From positions 1 to 64,000 of the forward strand of contig JAUPFP010000145.1 in assembly GCA_036925085.1 (NCBI GenBank): a stretch of DNA of 64,000 nucleotides. The letters are read 5' to 3'. The notes under the pieces were generated by a model, which had not been told where the DNA came from, made no database searches, and was given only the letters and a program-made list of their open reading frames with translations. A program made the position numbers and the translations under genes. The DNA comes from Brachycybe producta (lineage: Eukaryota > Arthropoda > Diplopoda > Playtdesmida > Andrognathidae). Numbering within the stretch: position 1 is the stretch's first letter; each line of letters begins with the position of its first letter. This document shows, in pieces, positions 49,522 to 63,986 of this stretch.

Positions 49522-52500
49522 GATATTCAAACTTAACTTGAACTTCAACTTAACTTCAACTTCAACTTCAACTTCACTTTCAAGTTCAACTTCAAATTCA
49601 ACTTCAACTTCAAATGCAACTTCAATTTTAACTTCAATTTCAACTTCAATTTCAACTTCAATTTCAACTTCAATTTCAACTTCCATTTCAACTTCAATTT
49701 CAACTTCAATTTCAACTTCAATTTCAACTTCAATTTTAATTTCAAATTCAACTTAAACTTCAATTCCAAACTTAACTTCAACTTCAACTTAACTTCAACT
49801 TTAAATTCATCTTCAACTTAAATTCAACTTCAACTTAATTTCAACTTCAACTTCAACTTCACTTTCAAGTTCAACTTCAAATTCATCTACAACTTTAATT
49901 TCAATTAAACTTAAACTTCAATTTTAACTTCAATTTCAACTTCAACTTCAACTTCAACTTCACTTTCAAGTTCAACTTCAAATTCATCTTCAATTTAACT
50001 TCAATTAAACTTAAAATTCAATTTCAACTTCAATTTCATCTTCATTTTCAACTTCAATTTCAACTTCAATTTCAACTTCAATTTCAACTTCAATTTAATT
50101 TCAAATTCAACTTAAACTTCAATTCCAAACTTAACTTCAACTTTAAATTCATCTTCAACTTAAATTCAACTTCAACTTCAACTTCACTTTCAAGTTCAAA
50201 TTCAACTTCAATTTCAACTTCAATTTCAACTTCAATTTTAACTTCAAATTCAACTTAAACTTCAATTTCAATTTCAACTTCAATTTTAACTTCAAATTCA
50301 ACTTAAACTTCAATTTCAAACTTAAACTTCAATTTCAACTTCAATTTCAACTCCAAATTCAACATCAATTTCAACTTCAATTTTAACTTCAATTTTAACT
50401 TCAAATTCAACTTAAACTTCAATTTCAAACTTAAACTTCAATTTCAAACTTAACTTCAACTTCAACTTAATTTCAACTTCAACTTCAACTTCACTTTCAA
50501 GTTCAACTTCAAATTCATCTTCAACTTTAACTTCAATTAAAATTAAACTTCAGTTTTAACTTCAATTTCAACTTCAATTTCAACTTCAATTACAACTTCA
50601 ATTTCAACTTCAATTTCAACTTCAATTTCAACTCCAAATTCAACTTCAAATTCAACTTCAATTTTAACTTCAATTTCAACTTCAACTTCAACTTCAATTG
50701 CAACTTCAATTTCAACTTCAATTTCAACTTCAATTTCAACTTCAAATTCAACTTCAATTTCAACTTCAGTTTCAACTTCAATTTCAACTTCAATTTCAAC
50801 TTCAATTTCAACTTCAATTTCAATGTCAATTTCAACTTCAATTTCAACTTCAATTTTAACTTTAATTTCAACTTCAATTACAACTTCAACTTCAATATTC
50901 AAACTTAACTTGAACTTCAACTTAATTTCAACTTCAACTTCAACTTCACTTTCAAGTTCAACTTCAAATTCAACTTCAACTTCAACTTCAAATGCAACTT
51001 CAATTTTAACTTCAATTCAACTTCAATTTCAACTTCAATTTCAACTTCAATTTCAACTTCAATTTTAATTTCAAATTCAACTTAAACTTCAATTTCAAAC
51101 TTAACTTCAACTTCAACTTAATTTCAACTTCAACTTCAACTTCACTTTCAAGTTCAACTTCAAATTCATCTTCAACTTTAACTTCAATTAAACTTAAACT
51201 TCAATTTTAACTTCAATTTCAACTTCAACTTCAACTTCAACTTCACTTTCAAGTTCAACTTCAAATTCATCTTCAATTTTAACTTCAATTAAACTTAAAA
51301 TTCAATTTCAACTTCAATTTCATCTTCATTTTCAACTTCAATTTCAACTTCAATTTCAACTTCAATTTCAACTTCAATTTCAACTTCCATTTCAACTTCA
51401 ATTTCAACTTCAATTTCAACTTCAATTTCAACTTCAATTTTAATTTCAAATTCAACTTAAACTTCAATTCCAAACTTAACTTCAACTTCAACTTAACTTC
51501 AACTTTAAATTCATCTTCAACTTAAATTCAACTTCAACTTCAACTTCACTTTCAAGTTCAATTTCAACTTCAATTTCAACTTCAATTTCAACTTCAATTT
51601 CAACTTCAATTTTAACTTCAAATTCAACTTAAACTTCAATTTCAATTTCAACTTCAATTTCAATTTCAACTTCAATTTCAACTTCAACTTCAACTTCACT
51701 TTCAAGTTCAATTTCAACTTCAATTTCAACTTCAATTTCAACTTCAATTTTAACTTCAAATTCAACTTAAACTTCAATTTCAATTTCAACTTCAATTTTA
51801 ACTTCAAATTCAACTTAAACTTCAATTTCAAACTTAAACTTCAATTTCAAACTTAAACTTCAATTTCAAACTTAACTTCAACATCAACTTAATTTCAACT
51901 TCAACTTCAACTTCAATTTCAAGTTCAACTTCAAATTCATCTTCAACTTTAACTTCAATTAAACTTAAACTTCAATATTAACTTCAATTTCAACTTCAAT
52001 TTCAACTTAACTTTCAACTTCAATTTCAACTTCAATTTCAACTTCAATTTCAACTTCAATTTTAACTTCAATTTTAACTTCAAATTCAACTTAAACTTCA
52101 ATTTCAAACTTAAACTTCAATTACAAACTTAACTTCAACTTCAACTTAATTTCAACTTCAACTTCAACTTCACTTTCAAGTTCAACTTCAAATTCATCTT
52201 CAACTTTAACTTCAATTAAACTTAAACTTCAATTTTAACTTCAATTTCAACTTCAACTTCAACTTCAACTTCACTTTCAAGTTCAACTTCAAATTCATCT
52301 TCAATTTTAACTTCAATTAAACTTAAAATTCAATTTCAACTTCAATTAAACTTAAAATTCAATTTCAACTTCAATTTCATCTTCATTTTCAACTTCAATT
52401 TCAACTTCAATTTCAACTTCCATTTCAACTTCAATTTCAACTTCAATTTCAACTTCAATTTCAACTTCAATTTCAACTTCAATTTCAACATCAATTTTAA

Positions 52501-55500
52501 TTTCAAATTCAACTTAAACTTCAATTCCAAACTTAACTTCAACTTCAACTTAACTTCAACTTTAAATTCATCTTCAACTTAAATTCAACTTCAACTTCAA
52601 CTTCACTTTCAAGTTCAATTTCAACTTCAATTTCAACTTCAATTTCAACATCAATTTTAACTTCAAATTCAACTTAAACTTCAATTTCAATTTCAACTTC
52701 AATTTTAACTTCAAATTCAACTTAAACTTCAATTTCAAACTTAAACTTCAATTTCAAACTTAACTTCAACATCAACTTAATTTCAACTTCAACTTCAACT
52801 TCAATTTCAAGTTCAACTTCAAATTCATCTTCAACTTTAACTTCAATTAAACTTAAACTTCAATATTAACTTCAATTTCAACTTCAATTTCAACTTCAAT
52901 TTCAACTTCACTTTCAACTTCAATTTCAACTTCAATTTCAACTTCAATTTTAACTTCAATTTTAACTTCAAATTCAACTTAAACTTCAATTTCAAACTTA
53001 AACTTCAATTTCAAATTTAACTTCAACGTCAACTTAATTTCAACTTCAACTTCAACTTCACTTTCAAGTTCAACTTCAAATTCATCTTCAACTTTAACTT
53101 CAATTAAACTTAAACTTCAATTTTAACTTCAATTTCAACTTCAATTTCAACTTCAATTTCAACTTCACTTTCAACTTCAATTTCAACTTCAATTTCAACT
53201 CCAAATTCAACTTCAATTTCAACTTCAATTTTAACTTCAATTTTAACTTCAAATTCAACTTAAACTTCAATTTCAAACTTAAACTTCAATTTCAAACTTA
53301 ACTTCAACTTCAACTTAATTTCAACTTCAACTTCAACTTCACTTTCAAGTTCAACTTCAAATTCATCTTCAACTTTAACTTCAATTAAAATTAAACTTCA
53401 GTTTTAACTTCAATTTCAACTTCAATTTCAACTTCAATTTCAACTTCAAATTCAACTTCAATTTCAACTTCAATTTCAACTTCAATTTCAACTTCAATTT
53501 CAACTTCAATTTCAATGTCAATTTCAACTTCAATTTCAACTTCAATTTTAACTTCAAATTCAACTTAAACTTCAATTTCAATTTCAACTTCAATTTCAAC
53601 TTCAATTTCAACTTCAACTTCAACTTCAATTTCATCTTCAATTTCAACTTCAATTTCAATGTCAATTTCAACTTCAATTTCAACTTCAATTTTAACTTCA
53701 AATTTAACTTCAATTACAACTTCAACTTCGATATTCAAACTTAACTTGAACTTCAACTTAACTTCAACTTCAACTTCAACTTCACTTTCAAGTTCAACTT
53801 CAAATTCAACTTCAACTTCAAATGCAACTTCAATTTTAACTTCAATTTCAACTTCAATTTCAACTTCAATTTCAACTTCAATTTCAACTTCCATTTCAAC
53901 TTCAATTTCAACTTCAATTTCAACTTCAATTTCAACTTCAATTTTAATTTCAAATTCAACTTAAACTTCAATTCCAAACTTAACTTCAACTTCAACTTAC
54001 TTCAACTTTAAATTCATCTTCAACTAAATTCAACTTCAACTTAATTTCAACTTCAACTTCAACTTCACTTTCAAGTTCAACTTCAAATTCATCTTCAACT
54101 TTAATTTCAATTAAACTTAAACTTCAATTTTAACTTCAATTTCAACTTCAACTTCAACTTCAACTTCACTTTCAAGTTCAACTTCAAATTCATCTTCAAT
54201 TTTAACTTCAATTAAACTTAAAATTCAATTTCAACTTCAATTCATCTTCATTTTCAACTTCAATTTCAACTTCAATTTCAATTTCAACTTCAATTTCAAC
54301 TTCAATTTCAACTTCAATTTCAACTTCCATTTCAACTTCAATTTCAACTTCAATTTAACTTCAATTTCAACTTCAATTTTAATTTCAAATTCAACTTAAA
54401 CTTCAATTCCAAACTTAACTTCAACTTTAAATTCATCTTCAACTTAAATTCAACTTCAACTTCAACTTCACTTTCAAGTTCAAATTCAACTTCAATTTCA
54501 ACTTCAATTTCAACTTCAATTTTAACTTCAAATTCAACTTAAACTTCAATTTCAATTTCAACTTCAATTTTAACTTCAAATTCAACTTAAACTTCAATTT
54601 CAAACTTAAACTTCAATTTCAAACTTAACTTCAACATCAACTTAATTTCAACTTCAACTTCAACTTCAATTTCAAGTTCAACTTCAAATTCATCTTCAAC
54701 TTTAACTTCAATTAAACTTAAACTTCAATATTAACTTCAATTTCAACTTCAATTTCAACTTCAATTTCAACTTCACTTTCAACTTCAATTTCAACTTCAA
54801 TTTCAACTCCAAATTCAACATCAATTTCAACTTCAATTTTAACTTCAATTTTAACTTCAAATTCAACTTAAACTTCAATTTCAAACTTAAACTTCAATTT
54901 CAAACTTAACTTCAACTTCAACTTAATTTCAACTTCAACTTCAACTTCACTTTCAAGTTCAACTTCAAATTCATCTTCAACTTTAACTTCAATTAAAATT
55001 AAACTTCAGTTTTAACTTCAATTTCAACTTCAATTTCAACTTCAATTACAACTTCAATTTCAACTTCAATTTCAACTTCAATTTCAACTCCAAATTCAAC
55101 TTCAAATTCAACTTCAATTTTAACTTCAATTTCAACTTCAATTTCAACTTCAATTGCAACTTCAATTTCAACTTCAATTTCAACTTCAATTTCAACTTCA
55201 AATTCAACTTCAATTTCAACTTCAGTTTCAACTTCAATTTCAACTTCAATTTCAACTTCAATTTCAACTTCAATTTCAATGTCAATTTCAACTTCAATTT
55301 CAACTTCAATTTTAACTTTAATTTCAACTTCAATTACAACTTCAACTTCAATATTCAAACTTAACTTGAACTTCAACTTAATTTCAACTTCAACTTCAAC
55401 TTCACTTTCAAGTTCAACTTCAAATTCAACTTCAACTTCAACTTCAAATGCAACTTCAATTTTAACTTCAATTTCAACTTCAATTTCAACTTCAATTTCA

Positions 55501-57613
55501 ACTTCAATTTCAACTTCAATTTTAATTTCAAATTCAACTTAAACTTCAATTTCAAACTTAACTTCAACTTCAACTTAATTTCAACTTCAACTTCAACTTC
55601 ACTTTCAAGTTCAACTTCAAATTCATCTTCAACTTTAACTTCAATTAAATTTAAACTTCAATTTTAACTTCAATTTCAACTTCAACTTCAACTTCAACTT
55701 CACTTTCAAGTTCAACTTCAAATTCATCTTCAATTTTAACTTCAATTAAACTTAAAATTCAATTTCAACTTCAATTTCATCTTCATTTTCAACTTCAATT
55801 TCAACTTCAATTTCAACTTCAATTTCAACTTCAATTTCAACTTCCATTTCAACTTCAATTTCAACTTCAATTTCAACTTCAATTTCAACTTCAATTTTAA
55901 TTTCAAATTCAACTTAAACTTCAATTCCAAACTTAACTTCAACTTCAACTTAACTTCAACTTTAAATTCATCTTCAACTTAAATTCAACTTCAACTTCAA
56001 CTTCACTTTCAAGTTCAATTTCAACTTCAATTTCAACTTCAATTTCAACTTCAATTTCAACTTCAATTTTAACTTCAAATTCAACTTAAACTTCAATTTC
56101 AAACTTAAACTTCAATTTCAAACTTAACTTCAACATCAACTTAATTTCAACTTCAACTTCAACTTCAATTTCAAGTTCAACTTCAAATTCATCTTCAACT
56201 TTAACTTCAATTAAACTTAAACTTCAATATTAACTTCAATTTCAACTTCAATTTCAACTTCAATTTCAACTTCACTTTCAACTTCAATTTCAACTTCAAT
56301 TTCAACTTCAATTTTAACTTCAATTTTAACTTCAAATTCAACTTAAACTTCAATTTCAAACTTAAACTTCATTTTCAAACTTAACTTCAACGTCAACTTA
56401 ATTTCAACTTCAACTTCAACTTCACTTTCAAGTTCAACTTCAAATTCATCTTCAACTTTAACTTCAATTAAACTTAAACTTCAATTTTAACTTCAATTTC
56501 AACTTCAATTTCAACTTCAATTTCAACTTCAATTTCAACTTCAATTTCAACTTCAATTTCAACTTCAATTTCAACTTCAATTTCAACTTCAACTTCAACT
56601 TCAATTTCATCTTCAATTTCAACTTCAATTTCAATGTCAATTTCAACTTCAATTTCAACTTCAATTTTAACTTCAATTTTAACTTAAATTACAACTTCAA
56701 CTTCGATATTCAAACTTAACTTGAACTTCAACTTAACTTCAACTTCAACTTCAACTTCACTTTCAAGTTCAACTTCAAATTCAACTTCAACTTCAAATGC
56801 AACTTCAATTTTAACTTCAATTTCAACTTCAATTTCAACTTCAATTTCAACTTCAATTTCAACTTCAATTTCAACTTCCATTTCAACTTCAATTTCAACT
56901 TCAATTTCAACTTCAATTTCAACTTCAATTTTAATTTCAAATTCAACTTAAACTTCAATTCCAAACTTAACTTCAACTTCAACTTAACTTCAACTTTAAA
57001 TTCATCTTCAACTTAAATTCAACTTCAACTTCAACTTCACTTTCAAGTTCAATTTCAACTTCAATTTCAACTTCAATTTCAACTTCAATTTTAACTTCAA
57101 ATTCAACTTAAACTTCAATTTCAATTTCAACTTCAATTTTAACTTCAAATTCAACTTAAACTTCAATTTCAAACTTAAACTTCAATTTTAAACTTAACTT
57201 CAACATCAACTTAATTTCAACTTCAACTTCAACTTCAATTTCAAGTTCAACTTCAAATTCATCTTCAACTTTAACTTCAATTAAAATTAAACTTCAATAT
57301 TAACTTCAATTTCAACTTCAATTTCAACTTCAATTACAACTTCAATTTCAACTTCAATTTCAACTTCAATTTCAACTCCAAATTCAACTTCAAATTCAAC
57401 TTCAATTTTAACTTCAATTTCAACTTCAAATTCAACTTCAATTGCAACTTCAATTTCAACTTCAATTTCAACTTCAATTTCAACTTCAAATTCAACTTCA
57501 ATTTCAACTTCAATTTCAACTTCAATTTCAACTTCAATTTCAACTTCAATTTCAATGTCAATTTCAACTTCAATTTTAACTTTAATTTCAACTTCAATTA
57601 CAACTTCAACTTC
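49522..57613 (+). repeat. Satellite B alternating alpha/beta unit region
   Basis: Two forms of box A alternate. The alpha form has CGATATTC and is followed by AACTTAACTTC (49522, 53730, 56705). The beta form has CAATATTC and is followed by AACTTAATTTC (50894, 55350, 57614). Alpha units carry box G soon after; beta units are preceded by box F and by the AATTAAAATTAAAC form of box C (50,535; 54,992; 57,283). Spacings vary from 0.9 to 2.8 kb. Confidence 0.75.
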
Positions 57614-60600
57614 AATATTCAAACTTAACTTGAACTTCAACTTAATTTCAACTTCAACTTCAACTTCACTTTCAAGTTCAACTTCAAACTCAACTTCAAC
57701 TTCAACTTCAAATGCAACTTCAATTTTAACTTCAATTTCAACTTCAATTTCAACTTCAATTTCAACTTCAATTTCAACTTCAATTTTAATTTCAAATTCA
57801 ACTTAAACTTCAATTTCAAACTTAACTTCAACATCAACTTAATTTCAACTTCAACTTCAACTTCACTTTCAAGTTCAACTTCAAATTCATCTTCAACTTT
57901 AACTTCAATTAAACTTAAACTTCAATTTTAACTTCAATTTCAACTTCAACTTCAACTTCAACTTCACTTTCAAGTTCAACTTCAAATTCATCTTCAATTT
58001 TAACTTCAATTAAACTTAAAATTCAATTTCAACTTCAATTTCATCTTCATTTTCAACTTCAATTTCAACTTCAATTTCAATTTCAACTTCAATTTCAACT
58101 TCAATTTCAACTTCAATTTCAACTTCAATTTCAACTTCAATTTCAACTTCAATTTCAACTTCCATTTCAACTTCAATTTCAACTTCAATTTCAACTTCAA
58201 TTTCAACTTCAATTTTAACTTCAATTTTAATTTCAAATTCAACTTAAACTTCAATTCCAAACTTAACTTCAACTTCAACTTAACTTCAACTTTAAATTCA
58301 TCTTCAACTTAAATTCAACTTCAACTTCAACTTCACTTTCAAGTTCAACTTCAAATTCATCTTCAATTTTAACTTCAATTAAACTTAAAATTCAATTTCA
58401 ACTTCAATTTCATCTTCATTTTCAACTTCAATTTCAACTTCAATTTCAATTTCAACTTCAATTTCAACTTCAATTTCAACTTCAATTTCAACTTCAATTT
58501 TAACTTCAAATTCAACTTAAACTTCAATTTCAATTTCAACTTCAATTTTAACTTCAAATTCAACTTAAACTTCAATTTCAAACTTAAACTTCAATTTCAA
58601 ACTTAAACTTCAATTTCAAACTTAACTTCAACATCAACTTAATTTCAACTTCAACTTCAACTTCAATTTCAAGTTCAACTTCAAATTCATCTTCAACTTT
58701 AACTTCAATTAAACTTAAACTTCAATATTAACTTCAATTTCAACTTCAATTTCAACTTCAATTTCAACTTCACTTTCAACTTCAATTTCAACTTCAATTT
58801 CAACTTCAATTTCAACTTCAATTTTAACTTCAATTTTAACTTCAAATTCAACTTAAACTTCAATTTCAAACTTAAACTTCAATTTCAAACTTAACTTCAA
58901 CTTCAACTTAATTTCAACTTCAACTTCAACTTCACTTTCAAGTTCAACTTCAAATTCATCTTCAACTTTAACTTCAATTAAACTTAAACTTCAATTTTAA
59001 CTTCAATTTCAACTTCAACTTCAACTTCAACTTCACTTTCAAGTTCAACTTCAAATTCATCTTCAATTTTAACTTCAATTAAACTTAAAATTCAATTTCA
59101 ACTTCAATTAAACTTAAAATTCAATTTCAACTTCAATTTCATCTTCATTTTCAACTTCAATTTCAACTTCAATTTCAACTTCCATTTCAACTTCAATTTC
59201 AACTTCAATTTCAACTTCAATTTCAACTTCAATTTCAACATCAATTTTAATTTCAAATTCAACTTAAACTTCAATTCCAAACTTAACTTCAACTTCAACT
59301 TAACTTCAACTTTAAATTCATCTTCAACTTAAATTCAACTTCAACTTCAACTTCACTTTCAAGTTCAATTTCAACTTCAATTTCAACTTCAATTTCAACT
59401 TCAATTTTAACTTCAAATTCAACTTAAACTTCAATTTCAATTTCAACTTCAATTTTAACTTCAAATTCAACTTAAACTTCAATTTCAAACTTAAACTTCA
59501 ATTTCAAACTTAACTTCAACATCAACTTAATTTCAACTTCAACTTCAACTTCAATTTCAAGTTCAACTTCAAATTCATCTTCAACTTTAACTTCAATTAA
59601 ACTTAAACTTCAATATTAACTTCAATTTCAACTTCAATTTCAACTTCAATTTCAACTTCACTTTCAACTTCAATTTCAACTTCAATTTCAACTTCAATTT
59701 TAACTTCAATTTTAACTTCAAATTCAACTTAAACTTCAATTTCAAACTTAAACTTCAATTTCAAATTTAACTTCAACGTCAACTTAATTTCAACTTCAAC
59801 TTCAACTTCACTTTCAAGTTCAACTTCAAATTCATCTTCAACTTTAACTTCAATTAAACTTAAACTTCAATTTTAACTTCAATTTCAACTTCAATTTCAA
59901 CTTCAATTTCAACTTCACTTTCAACTTCAATTTCAACTTCAATTTCAACTCCAAATTCAACTTCAATTTCAACTTCAATTTTAACTTCAATTTTAACTTC
60001 AAATTCAACTTAAACTTCAATTTCAAACTTAAACTTCAATTTCAAACTTAACTTCAACTTCAACTTAATTTCAACTTCAACTTCAACTTCACTTTCAAGT
60101 TCAACTTCAAATTCATCTTCAACTTTAACTTCAATTAAAATTAAACTTCAGTTTTAACTTCAATTTCAACTTCAATTTCAACTTCAATTACAACTTCAAT
60201 TTCAACTTCAATTTCAACTTCAATTTCAACTCCAAATTCAACTTCAAATTCAACTTCAATTTTAACTTCAATTTCAACTTCAATTTCAACTTCAATTGCA
60301 ACTTCAATTTCAACTTCAATTTCAACTTCAATTTCAACTTCAAATTCAACTTCAATTTCAACTTCAATTTCAACTTCAATTTCAACTTCAATTTCAACTT
60401 CAATTTCAATGTCAATTTCAACTTCAATTTCAACTTCAATTTTAACTTTAATTTCAACTTCAATTACAACTTCAACTTCAATATTCAAACTTAACTTGAA
60501 CTTCAACTTAATTTCAACTTCAACTTCAACTTCACTTTCAAGTTCAACTTCAAATTCAACTTCAACTTCAACTTCAAATGCAACTTCAATTTTAACTTCA

Positions 60601-62220
60601 ATTTCAACTTCAATTTCAACTTCAATTTCAACTTCAAATTCAACTTAAACTTCAATTTCAAACTTAACTTCAACTTCAACTTAATTTCAACTTCAACTTC
60701 AACTTCACTTTCAAGTTCAACTTCAAATTCATCTTCAACTTTAACTTCAATCAAACTTAAACTTCAATTTTAACTTCAATTTCAACTTCAACTTCAACTT
60801 CAACTTCACTTTCAAGTTCAACTTCAAATTCATCTTCAATTTTAACTTCAATTAAACTTAAAATTCAATTTCAACTTCAATTTCATCTTCATTTTCAACT
60901 TCAATTTCAACTTCAATTTCAATTTCAACTTCAATTTCAACTTCCATTTCAACTTCAATTTCAACTTCCATTTCAACTTCAATTTCAACTTCAATTTTAA
61001 TTTCAAATTCAACTTAAACTTCAATTCCAAACTTAACTTCAACTTCAACTTAACTTCAACTTTAAATTCATCTTCAACTTAAATTCAACTTCAACTTCAA
61101 CTTCACTTTCAAGTTCAATTTCAACTTCAATTTCAACTTCAATTTCAACTTCAATTTTAACTTCAAATTCAACTTAAACTTCAATTTCAATTTCAACTTC
61201 AATTTTAACTTCAAATTCAACTTAAACTTCAATTTCAAACTTAAACTTCAATTTCAAACTTAACTTCAACATCAACTTAATTTCAACTTCAACTTCAACT
61301 TCAATTTCAAGTTCAACTTCAAAGTCATCTTCAACTTTAACTTCAATTAAACTTAAACTTCAATATTAACTTCAATTTCAACTTCAATTTCAACTTCAAT
61401 TTCAACTTCACTTTCAACTTCAATTTCAACTTCAATTTCAACTTCAATTTTAACTTCAATTTTAACTTCAAATTCAAGTTAAACTTCAATTTCAAACTTA
61501 AACTTCAATTTCAACTTCAACTTCAACTTCACTTTCAAGTTCAACTTCAAATTCATCTTCAACTTTAACTTCAATTAAACTTAAACTTCAATTTTAACTT
61601 CAATTTCAACTTCAACTTCAACTTCAACTTCACTTTCAAGTTCAACTTCAAATTCATCTTCAATTTTAACTTCAATTAAACTTAAAATTCAATTTCAACT
61701 TCAATTTCATCTTCATTTTCAACTTCAATTTCAACTTCAATTTCAATTTCAACTTCAATTTCAACTTCAATTTCAACTTCAATTTCAACTTCTATTTCAA
61801 CTTCCATTTCAACTTCAATTTCAACTTCAATTTCAACTTCAATTTCAACTTCAATTTTAATTTCAAATTCAACTTAAACTTCAATTCCAAACTTAACTTC
61901 AACTTCAACTTAACTTCAACTTTAAATTCATCTTCAACTTAAATTCAACTTCAACTTCAACTTCACTTCAAGTTCAATTTCAACTTCAATTTCAACTTCA
62001 ATTTCAACTTCAATTTTAACTTCAAATTCAACTTAAACTTCAATTTCAATTTCAACTTCAATTTTAACTTCAAATTCAACTTAAACTTCAATTTCAAACT
62101 TAAACTTCAATTTCAAACTTAACTTCAACATCAACTTAATTTCAACTTCAACTTCAACTTCAATTTCAAGTTCAACTTCAAATTCATCTTCAACTTTAAC
62201 TTCAATTAAACTTAAACTTC
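57614..62220 (+). repeat. Satellite B mixed higher-order region
   Basis: Beta-type box A occurs at 57614 and 60480, with no alpha form. The AATATT form of box C lies at 58724, 59612, 61362 and 62221, with spacings of 888, 1750 and 859 bp, near one or two times 0.88 kb. The other boxes follow the usual order. A doubled CTTAAAATTC block near 59,085-59,115 also occurs near 52,325-52,355. Confidence 0.75.
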
Positions 62221-63109
62221 AATATTAACTTCAATTTCAACTTCAATTTCAACTTCAATTTCAACTTCACTTTCAACTTCAATTTCAACTTCAATTTCAA
62301 CTTCAATTTTAACTTCAATTTTAACTTCAAATTCAACTTAAACTTCAATTTCAAACTTAAACTTCAATTTCAAACTTAACTTCAACATCAACTTAATTTC
62401 AACTTCAACTTCAACTTCACTTTCAAGTTCAACTTCAAATTCATCTTCAACTTTAACTTCAATTAAACTTAAACTTCAATTTTAACTTCAATTTCAACTT
62501 CAATTTCAACTTCAATTTCAACTTCAATTTCAACTTCAATTTCAACTTCAATTTCAACTTCAATTTCAACTTCAACTTCAACTTCAATTTCATCTTCAAT
62601 TTCAACTTCAATTTCAATGTCAATTTCAACTTCAATTTCAACTTCAATTTTAACTTCAATTTTAACTTCAATTACAACTTCAACTTTAATATTCAAACTT
62701 AACTTGAACTTCAACTTAACTACAACTTCAACTTCAACTTCACTTTCAAGTTCAACTTCAAATTCAACTTCAACTTCAAATGCAACTTCAATTTTAATTT
62801 CAAATTCAACTTAAACTTCAATTCCAAACTTAACTTCAACTTCAACTTAACTTCAACTTTAAATTCATCTTCAACTTAAATTCAACTTCAACTTCAACTT
62901 CACTTTCAAGTTCAATTTCAACTTCAATTTCAACTTCAATTTTAACTTCAATTTTAACTTCAAATTCAACTTAAACTTCAATTTCAATTTCAACTTCAAT
63001 TTCAAACTTAACTTCAACATCAACTTAATTTCAACTTCAACTTCAACTTCAATTTCAAGTTCAACTTCAAATTCATCTTCAACTTTAACTTCAATTAAAC
63101 TTAAACTTC
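62221..63109 (+). repeat. Satellite B 0.88-kb tandem unit, copy 1 (889 bp)
   Basis: Runs from one AATATT form of box C to the next. It holds box D, box C, a long dodecamer run, box F, a box A preceded by ACTTTAATATTC at 62688, the variant AACTTAACTACAAC, box H, box E and box D. The following copy is the same but for one dodecamer. Confidence 0.9.
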
Positions 63110-63986
63110 AATATTAACTTCAATTTCAACTTCAATTTCAACTTCACTTTCAACTTCAATTTCAACTTCAATTTCAACTTCAATTTTAACTTCAATTTTA
63201 ACTTCAAATTCAACTTAAACTTCAATTTCAAACTTAAACTTCAATTTCAAACTTAACTTCAACATCAACTTAATTTCAACTTCAACTTCAACTTCACTTT
63301 CAAGTTCAACTTCAAATTCATCTTCAACTTTAACTTCAATTAAACTTAAACTTCAATTTTAACTTCAATTTCAACTTCAATTTCAACTTCAATTTCAACT
63401 TCAATTTCAACTTCAATTTCAACTTCAATTTCAACTTCAATTTCAACTTCAACTTCAACTTCAATTTCATCTTCAATTTCAACTTCAATTTCAATGTCAA
63501 TTTCAACTTCAATTTCAACTTCAATTTTAACTTCAATTTTAACTTCAATTACAACTTCAACTTTAATATTCAAACTTAACTTGAACTTCAACTTAACTAC
63601 AACTTCAACTTCAACTTCACTTTCAAGTTCAACTTCAAATTCAACTTCAACTTCAAATGCAACTTCAATTTTAATTTCAAATTCAACTTAAACTTCAATT
63701 CCAAACTTAACTTCAACTTCAACTTAACTTCAACTTTAAATTCATCTTCAACTTAAATTCAACTTCAACTTCAACTTCACTTTCAAGTTCAATTTCAACT
63801 TCAATTTCAACTTCAATTTCAACTTCAATTTTAACTTCAAATTCAACTTAAACTTCAATTTCAATTTCAACTTCAATTTCAAACTTAACTTCAACATCAA
63901 CTTAATTTCAACTTCAACTTCAACTTCAATTTCAAGTTCAACTTCAAATTCATCTTCAACTTTAACTTCAATTAAACTTAAACTTC
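63110..63986 (+). repeat. Satellite B 0.88-kb tandem unit, copy 2 (877 bp)
   Basis: Near-exact repeat of the preceding unit, with box A at 63565 (offset 877) and the same AACTTAACTACAAC variant. A third copy begins at 63987 and is cut by the window end, so this unit probably continues beyond 64 kb. Confidence 0.9.
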
